64,000 nt of DNA from Thalassia testudinum (lineage: Eukaryota > Streptophyta > Magnoliopsida > Alismatales > Hydrocharitaceae): contig JAZHRO010000003.1 of the NCBI GenBank assembly GCA_037157565.1, positions 43,103,001-43,167,000 of the forward strand, in the 5' to 3' direction. This document shows positions 56,280 to 64,000 of the stretch, piece after piece (the first letter of the stretch is position 1; each line of letters begins with the position of its first letter). Position numbers and translations under genes: made by a program. The notes beneath the pieces are model-generated. The model did not search any database. It was given only the letters and a program-made list of their open reading frames with translations, and was not told the origin of the DNA.

Positions 56280-58944
56280 TGTAACGACCCGGCTCCCGAG
56301 TCCCTACGAGACACGAGAACCGGACCGACTCGACTAATCCCAAGACCTAGTCGTCCAACGAGGAAGTAACCAAAAGAGCAGTAAAATAAACCACATTCAG
56401 CATGAATATAACTAACAGTAAGGAAGTACAGCAGTAAGGAAAGAAACTACTACAGTAGATACCACCACAACAGTAGAACAACATTTATCATATAACAAGA
56501 ACTGCAGGTAAAGAAAGTACAGCGGAAACAAAAACTACTCACTAGAACAGAAACAAAAGAGGTACAAAAGACTGTGGTAAACTCTACTGGACCCTACTCG
56601 GCCCAGCGTCCTCTGCAGCTGCCGACCCTGGCTGCTCAACACCTGGTCCTGAAAAAGGTAACGAGTGTAACACGTCAGCAAAACGCTGAGTAGAGTGGCA
56701 AACTAACTAAAGGCAACAGTAGAGTGTACAGTAGCTGTTATGTTCTATTACTTCCTTTATTCACATCTTTCAATTTTCTCACTATTTCATTTATTTCTCA
56801 GATCCTTTACTTGATCTCAAATGTCCTCGTGGGAACGATCTTGATTGCAGTCTTTTCCAAAAGTAGAAGTAGCACGTGGTGCTCTCCTGGCCGGGAGAGT
56901 CCCCCGTGGTGATCCTACCCTCAGTCAACCACCCCAAGGTCACTGACAGACGTAACGGTGACTACGGCACGCGCGATAAACGCACAGGTAGCTAGCCCGC
57001 ACTGGCACGCGGTCAGTCGTTTCCGTTAACGGGTGCGCCCAAAGCACAGCACGGAACCAGGGCAGAGCCCTCTCAGTAACAGGGGTCCAACCCCTCCACA
57101 GTAACCAAACCGGGGCCTTGCCCCTCCACAGTCCGCGCACCCTCGCCTGACCACCCTGGTTTGCCCTAGTGGGCCTAACAAGTCGGTGAAGGAGGCTAGC
57201 AGAACCCCGGGGCCCGTGGGGTAGCTAGTACTCTCCTAACACTAGTAGCTCTCCTCGGTACTACGTACACGAGGGCCAACAAGTCGATACAGAGCGGCCA
57301 ATCCTAACCCCAGGTGCCTGGGGTGGCTGGCCCCACTCTGCACTAAACAGGTACAGGTACTTCCCTTGGTACTGCGTACCCAAGAGACAGTACAAACTAC
57401 ATCTCAGTTCCATTCCTTTTTCTTTCCAGGAGTTCCATTCCTAATTCCCCGTAGGGTTCCAGCTCTTTATCTCAGAACATCATATGTTTCACTTTCCAGT
57501 TCACGTTCTCACAATCCATGATCTCAATCATGTTTCTTTATTCATAACAGGCAGCTGTTAATTCAATTTACAGGCAACTTTATATTCCTTTCCATTTTTC
57601 CAAGACTGCAGTATTATACATTCCACTAGTTTTTCCATCCTAGGGTTCATGCCACATCCTAGGATCTAGCATACAACTAGTTTTCCAGCCCTAGGATTCA
57701 TGCATCACCTAGGAGCTATCATTCCATACATTTCTCATTCCTAGGATTCATGCAATGTCCTAGATTCTAGTTATGGTTCCATACTTTAACAGATTTTAAT
57801 AATAAACTTAAGCCACTCTACCAGGTACAACGGGAGTAATGGGGGCGTGATCGGGAATCCCCCGTGCCTCCGCGACTCTCAACACTGCAACTGAACGAGG
57901 TCCTATCACAAGGATCAAACACAAGGAGTGTCTCAAAACAGTGTATAGCTACTGTAGACGGGTAGAGGAATTAATTCTGAAAAGAGCGCAACTCGAATCG
58001 CGGAAAATGGAGCCCGAACGGGCCCTAAACGGGTCAAAAAAGACGATACTGTGCAAGATCAGACGTCTGGAACTTCTTCCAGACGTCTTAAAGAGTGGAT
58101 CAGAGAATTACCTGTTCAGCGTGGTTTCCCAGACGTCCAGAAGTTTGCGGGGATGTCTGCCCTATCTCCCAGACGTCCGATGGTCACCCCGGACGTCTGA
58201 AGGCCACTCCCGCCGTCTGGTACAACTTCCAGACGTCTGATTCGCAAAGGATGGCGAATCAGCGAACCTGCGCACAGCCAACTGCCTCCCTCAGTACGGT
58301 CAGTCGACAGGAAGGAAGAAGAAAACGGAATACACACCTTTCAGACGTCTGTATGAGCTACCAGACGTCGTCCTCGCCGTCTGCCTATCAACCCAGACAT
58401 CTGATTCTGGAAATTTTTCTAGAATCAGGGCGCTACTCGGCCTCCGCTCGCGACGCCGCCCGCGTCGTACCTCGCGCGTCTGCTGCTCAGACCGCAGCAG
58501 ATCCCTCTCCGCGTCGCTCCATGCCCCCTGCGCCCTCCACCGGCCGGCCAAGCCGCTCCGGCGAGCTCGCCCTCACGGTAGAGCTCCGCTCTCGCACGCC
58601 GCACCTCCTCCACGCTCACTGCGGCCGCCGCTGCCGCCCTCGCGCTCACGCTCACGCTCACTGGCTGAAGGAGAAGAAGGAGGAGACGGTGGAGATGGGA
58701 GGGGAGGTGTGCCCTTTTAAGGCCGTGCGAAGAGGAGAGAGAAGGATTCGCGGCAGGGGAATCCTGCAGCCGCAGGAGGGAGGAAGGGCGAATATGCGGT
58801 CTGCGCGTTCAGGCGCGCAGACGACTCGCGTGTGTCGAAAATAACGGATTTCCAGACGTCTGGAAACTATCCCAGACGTCTGGTCAGACGTCTGGACAAC
58901 CTTCCAGACGTCTTAAAAGACGTTTGGGCCACACGCTCTTTACA
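56280..58944 (-). repeat. E5 5' LTR (2665 bp)
   Basis: Pairs with 46136-48805. Contains the same GACGTC clusters (58065-58405; 58856-58925) and TATA-like box (58720-58712 on the minus strand). This is the promoter copy of E5. Confidence 0.93.
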
Positions 58945-60855
58945 TATTGATAATAGGTATGCCTATAGATTTTTTGTTATAAAATCTGAGATTTCAGGCA
59001 TAGATGTCAACACTATTGTTGAGCTTCGCGATGCTACATGTTTTGAGGATGTCTTTCCTGTGAAGACTAGATTACCTCAAAATGTGACTTCAGATGATCT
59101 AGCCATCACATTTGGTTCTATTCCTAATCAAGTGGAAAGGATGTCTAACGTGAGGGTAGCTCTTCCCGTTCTGAACTCAATCAAGTAGAAGAGTCTGAAC
59201 CTAGGAAAAGTAAAAGACCAAGAATTACCAAGGATTTGGGAAGTGATTTTATTACTTACCAAATCGAGTGTGATGCCCCCACTTATCGTGATGCTATGGC
59301 TTCTTCTGAAGCTAGGCATTGGAAACATGTCGTTAAGAATGAGATGAACTCCATCATCCCTAATGTCACTTGGGAGTTGGTTAATTTACCTCTAGGGTGT
59401 TCTACTATTGGGTGCAAGTGGGTGTTTAAGAGAAAACTCAGGCCTGACGGATCTATTAAAAAATACAAAGCTAGACATGTTGCCAAGGGGTTCAAGCAAA
59501 TGGAAGGAATCGATTATTTCGATACCTATTCTCCAGTAACTAGGATAACTACTATCCAAATGCTTATTGCATTGGCTACTATGTATGATCTCACTATCCA
59601 CCAAATGGATGTGAAGATCACCTTTCTTTATGGTGATCTTGAGGAGGAGATCTATATGGACCAGCATGAGGGATTTGTAGCTCCTAGGAATGAGAAAGAT
59701 GTTTGCAAGCTTATTAAATCTCTTTATGGTTTGAAATAAGCACCGAAACAATGGCATGAAAGGTTTGATAACACTGTACAATCTTTTTGCTTTGTAGGTC
59801 ACAAATCTAACAAGTGTGTCTACTCTATGATTAAGGGTGATATGTGTATTGTTCTATGCCTATATGCAGATGATATATTATTGTTTGGATCAGACATTAG
59901 AATTATGAATGAAACTAAGTTATTCTTGAGTAGTAAGTTTGAGATGAAGGATATAGGTGTTGCAAATGTGATCCTAGGCCTCAAACTGATTCGGTCAGCA
60001 AAGGGGATAGCTATTTCTCAATCTCATTATGTTGAGAAGGTTCTTGAGAAATTTGGCTGTGAAGATTGCAAGGCTGTAAGCACTCCGTTTGATTCATCAA
60101 AAACTCTCTATAATAACAAAAGTGGAACACCTATTTCACAACTAAGATATTCACAGATTGTGGGAAACTTGATGTATTTGGCTAACTGTATTAGACTGGA
60201 TATTTCTTTTTCCGTATCTAAGTTGAGTAGATACACAAGCTGTTCTGACCATACTCATTAGGATGTCTTAGACTGAGTACTTAGGTACTTAAAGGAGACT
60301 ACTTCCCTTAATTTGCATTATGGTAAATATTCTTCAGTTTTGAAAGGATATAGTAATGCAAGTTAGATCGGTCAAATGGAGGATTCCGGGAGTAATGGTG
60401 TTACAGGATATGTCTTTACCCTTGGAGGTGGTGCAGTCCCCTAGCGGTCTGCAAAATAGACCTTTTTAGCCTGGTCTACCTTTGCGGCTAAGCTATGTGC
60501 TTTTGACACTACTAGAATTGAGGCTAAATGGCTAAAGGAACTTCTTACAAAAATCCCTATGATAGGTAAGCCAATTCCTATGATATCTTTCCATTGTGAT
60601 AGCATGACTACTATAGCAAAGATTAAGAGTTCAAAGTTTAATTAGAAAACAATGAGACATATCCAAATCAGACTCAAGTCTATAAGGGATTTAGTGTCTC
60701 AAGGAGTGATTGCTGTGGAATTTATAGGATCCAAAAATAATACAACAAATCCGTTTACTAAAGGACTTGATAGATCTTTAGTCCTTAAGTCTAGGATTGG
60801 GATGGGACTGAGACCCATTAGGAGTTCACCTATAGTAGCAACCCAACCTAACTAA
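58945..60855 (+). pseudogene. E6 integrase end, RT and RNase H, decayed
   Basis: Resumes the E6 pol frame (NRYAYRFFVIKSEI...NTIVELRDATCFEDVFP). The copia RT lies at about 59236-60250: WELVNLPLGCSTIGCKWVFKRKL, YKARHVAKGFKQMEGIDYFDTYSPVTR, MDVKITFLYGDLEEEIYMDQ, catalytic YADDILLF near 59865. Stops are at 59188 and 59739 and a frame change follows the first. RNase H spans about 60340-60800, with several TAGs (60363, 60440, 60465, 60642). The KTMRHIQIRLKSIRDLV...NPFTKGL ending is typical of copia polyproteins. Confidence 0.88.
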
Positions 60856-61372
60856 GTGGAGATCCCATAAAGTAGGTTCAATGTGGTAACAACAAATTGT
60901 ATGGGGAACTGGTTGGCACTCATTGTTAGATGTTTTTGCATCTGAGTTCAATCCCTGGAAGCCTGAGTGCCTTAAGCTGCAAATTTAGGAAGAGCAAAGG
61001 CTTTGAATGGGTTCAAGCCTTTACGGCAGGATGTGAGTAGTGCATCCTTGGAAAACGCCACCTATGTGAGTGTTACTGTGGGTTGCAGGTAAGGAAATAG
61101 GGTCTTTTCCAATTACACTCATGAAACAGAAAAGGGTGCATGGCCATTAAGAGCGCCAACTCTAAAGATTATCACCAAGAATTTCATTATGTTATCACCA
61201 CTATACACCCTACATCAAAGGTCTAGAGTTCAAGACTAGTTTCACTTTATTCCTATGGTGGTGAAGGTGAATGACTTAGGTAAGGGTTCAAACCGGAAGG
61301 TACCTTTACTGAAGGCAGAGTCTGGTAGTCGAGGAATTTATCGTTGAATTTCAACGATGAATTTGTGGGGAT
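60856..61372 (+). other. E6 3' untranslated region and polypurine tract
   Basis: About 500 bp without a gene. It ends ATTTGTGGGGAT at 61361-61372, the likely plus-strand primer site, directly before TGTTAG of the LTR. Confidence 0.7.
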
Positions 61373-62500
61373 TGTTAGATTTGAGAGCCTAATTGCATCA
61401 ATTGGGATGTAATTGTTATATAGTGACGTAGGAATTCATGTTGAAATCAGTGAGATTTGGGAGAGGTTTTTAGTCCCATACTGGAAGTGGACAAACCTCT
61501 TGGTGGGTGTAAAAGGCTTCTGCCTTCAATGTCTTATGTAGCAAAGAGTGAGAGGTGGGGCTGGAGACCACACACATGCGCCCACCCCACCCCGGCTCCA
61601 GCTCGGACTCGAGCTCGGGTAAAAATCAATTTGAAACTTGAAACTTGGACTCCTTTTGTTACGTATTTTTAATCTCACGATTTTGACCTAAATTGGTTGA
61701 TCAAAATGTAAAATTGGTCGACCAATTATTTTGGTCAATCAATGAATTTAGTTTGTCCAATCAATTGATTTGGTCGACCAATTAGTGAAGTTTGATCAAC
61801 CAATTGTTTTGGTCAATCAATGAACTTAATTGGTCGATCAATTACCGTATTTCCATAAAATGGAAATTTCCTTAAACGTCTGATCATGGGCTCTATATAA
61901 GGGTTACGAGGGGGCTCTCATTTGATACACAACAAGAGCAGAAAAGCTCTCTCCACTCTCTCCCTCTCTCTCTCATTCTTGTCTCTCTTTCTTGATGCGT
62001 TCGTTCGACGTGAGATTGGTAGAAAAGTCTCCAATCACTTTTGTCGATCTTGCACAAGGAGATTGAGAGATCCACGAGAAGTTTTTGGTTGATCAAACTA
62101 TTCAATTGGTAGATCAATAGGGAATTTGGTTGGAAACCAAATTGTCTCGACTTCGTTCTCCTGAGGTGATTTTCAAGGACGTCCAAGATCGAAGTGCACC
62201 AAATCTTGGAGGTGGATCATCGTATCCTAGGAGGAGTTCGTCAGACCCCAATGCACCGGTATTGTGGGGGGCGATACCTTCTCTAAGGGAAGTCCTTAAT
62301 AGGTGCTTCGATCGGAGTAAAATATTAATCCCTTCTCGTTTTGTTTATCTGTGCTATTGCATGTTATTTGTTCTTTATTTTATTCTGGATATTGCCAAAT
62401 CATGTTTGACTTGCTTGATTTAATATTTTTTATTTATGTGAAAACGTTGAAAATGCATATGTTTTCATTTATTTATTTTCTATATGCATTTATTTCAACA
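61373..62500 (+). repeat. E6 3' LTR (1128 bp)
   Basis: Pairs with 42878-43982. TATA box 61894-61901; TTGGTC-type repeats 61683-61850; ends ...TTTCAACA, then ACGAC. Confidence 0.92.
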
Positions 62501-64000
62501 ACGACTCCATTCTCCCCTTTCATTTCTTCATTTGAGCAGCAACAAATGAAGGATTTTAGGTATCCTTTGAAGCCCTAATCTAAAGGTAAGCCTCCTATAT
62601 CATGATCTCCATCAAAAGCTTGTCCTAATCACTTCTTTTCTTCGGTTTCAAAGGAGAACTGAGGAAGAAAACAAAAACTTTCCCAATAGAGAGTTGGGTT
62701 ACTGAGTGTGAAAAATTACATCATCCAGTGCAAGGTATAGCACAAACTCCTTCAAACTTATTTAATAACTATGACCACACCTATCAATCTACACTAGCCT
62801 AACCTAAGAACAACATTAGTTGATAAGAGTCGCCAAAGTATGCAATATAAGATTAAGATAATGGCCGTAGTTACCTACTCTATCTTTAAGGAAACAATTA
62901 GTTGATATTGAGCATTTTTTCTTTAGTAGATATGAAAACATCTTGCTTTTAATAGTTTAAATATAAGGCCTCCTATCATCATTCCAATACAATGAGATTT
63001 TGGGTCAGAATTGACTTGTATCTTAGCAGTAACTTGTTTTGAAATAATGCAAATTTAACACGTCTACAACAGTCATAGGCAAGATTGTACTGTAATGCCT
63101 AGCCAAGTAGAGGTCTCTCTTGGATTAAACAATGACAATGACTACTCCATCACAATATAAGTGGTATCCATGAATGGTTCTTTACACATCAGTTGCCTAG
63201 ATCTAAGGTACATGTAGCTTATATTTCATTTAAATTACTTCCTATTAGCATTTAATAAGCAATGATATGCTTAACAATCATGCATATGCTATAATTGAAC
63301 AAAGGTAATGCATCACAATTTAATAAGACTATGCAAGCTAAAAGCACGAGCATTAATAAGCATGCCATATCAATTGTTCAATAAGCACTTAATAGCAATT
63401 ATTTGAATAAAAATCCAATGAAAAATGCATCATTCTCACATGAATTGCTAACTTAGTTTAATATCACGATCTTTGGAAAGACACCCATATTTGCTGTCAA
63501 TATGCATCATGACCTTCTGCACTCTAGATACTCCGTTCTCCTCCCCAGGCCTATCCTCTTCGACGTACGAATCATCTCGACATGCATGGCAGTTGGAGGC
63601 TCGTGGCACTCGCTCATCTCCCAAGGCGTCCGAGTTGTGTGGCTCATCATCGAGCGGCTACTAAGGTGTGCATTCGGTGGTTGCCATGTGCTACTCCTTG
63701 TTGGCCTGGGCTCGTCGTCAACAGTGCAAACGACACAGTACGTCGTGCGACCATGATCACGTGGCTAGAAGCGATCACGGTCAACGCCAATGGGTACGGC
63801 AAAGGTTGACGTTGATGAAAGCGGCCGCAATTATGGTTGCATGGCTGGGAGTGGCCATGGTCATGTGGTTGGGAGAGGCCATAATCGACATGGTTGGGGC
63901 CGTATGGTCCTCCTTGCTAGCGCATGAGATTTTGTCTCTCTCGGTTGACGGCAGCGACGCAAGTGTTGCAAGTGACCAGCTTGTTCGGTGGTCGAAGGGA
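62501..64000. other. Right flank of E6, unassigned
   Basis: After the ACGAC duplication (62501-62505) this continues the sequence left of 42878, so it is either more E3 3' LTR or E3 flanking DNA. It is AT-rich to about 63480, then moderately GC-rich with short overlapping ORFs (63473-63809) that have no recognisable domain. A purine/GT-rich stretch with GGTTGGGA(G)GGCCAT variants is at about 63835-63900. I see no gene that I can support. Confidence 0.4.

Larger units (their letters stand above)
46136..58944 (-). mobile_element. E5: Tekay-type chromovirus with chimeric interior
   Basis: LTRs 46136-48805 and 56280-58944, tRNA-iMet primer site at 56276-56265 on the minus strand, gag and protease, a truncated RT copy, 1.7 kb of foreign and inverted LTR DNA, then a second RT, RNase H and integrase with chromodomain. 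The TATTG duplication and intact ends show a normal integration into E6. The LTRs look about 98 percent alike, so it is probably the youngest insertion here. Confidence 0.93.
42878..62500 (+). mobile_element. E6: Ty1/copia retrotransposon split by E5
   Basis: LTRs 42878-43982 and 61373-62500, duplication ACGAC. Gene order gag, protease, integrase, (E5 insertion), RT, RNase H is the copia order. Without E5 it is about 6.8 kb. All reading frames are broken. The fine lineage was not determined. Confidence 0.93.

Noticed and set aside
63473..63809. Short overlapping ORFs near the right end
   Set aside because: Under 90 residues, three frames at once, no recognisable domain or gene structure.

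Overview
This is repeat-dense plant nuclear DNA. I found no convincing host gene: everything that can be assigned belongs to LTR retrotransposons nested inside one another. The lineages are plant-specific. There are Ty3/gypsy elements of Athila type (tRNA-Asp-like primer site, DLGA-type protease, FMDD reverse transcriptase), a chromodomain Ty3/gypsy element of Tekay type (tRNA-iMet primer site) and a Ty1/copia element. The species cannot be named from the sequence. Labels E1-E6 are mine.

Layout. E3 (+ strand) is the host element. It enters from the left inside gag (17701-17722), continues at 20421-26051 (gag end, protease, RT, RNase H, integrase, 3' spacer) and 39736-39980 (terminal polypurine module), and its 3' LTR starts at 39981. 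Four insertions interrupt it. (a) E2 (- strand, 6804-17700) is a gag-protease-only derivative whose 3' LTR is itself split by E1. (b) E1 (+, 1-6803) carries no gag or pol but one broken ORF of unknown function (1958-3375). (c) A solo LTR (LTR A, 17723-20420, duplication CCCTC) lies in gag; removing it restores the gag frame. (d) E4 (+, 26057-39730, duplication ATTAT) is a full-length Athila-type copy with decayed gag-pol. Further right, a copia element E6 (+, 42878-62500, duplication ACGAC) sits in or just beyond the E3 3' LTR. E6 is split in pol by the chromovirus E5 (-, 46136-58944, duplication TATTG). E5 contains a 1.7-kb insert of foreign and inverted LTR DNA between two 747-bp copies of its RT region. 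From 62506 to the end is flanking sequence that I cannot assign.

State of the elements. All coding regions except the E5 gag and some RT segments carry stops, frameshifts or lost catalytic residues; many stops fit C-to-T decay (CAG to TAG, CGA to TGA, TGG to TAG). Nothing here looks able to move on its own, although the two E5 LTRs are nearly the same by eye and E5 is probably the youngest insertion.

Most interesting signals. First, E1-E4 have unrelated LTRs yet each carries two copies of a hairpin followed by GGCATGGGGG, one at the end of the coding region and one at the 3' LTR boundary; the first hairpin shows a compensatory base change in E2. Second, a CTCCCTGAGTTCGACCT-like motif lies 104-148 bp before the LTR end in E1, E2, E4 and LTR A. 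Third, the E1 orphan ORF. Fourth, the chimeric interior of E5. Fifth, dense GACGTC repeats in the E5 LTR.
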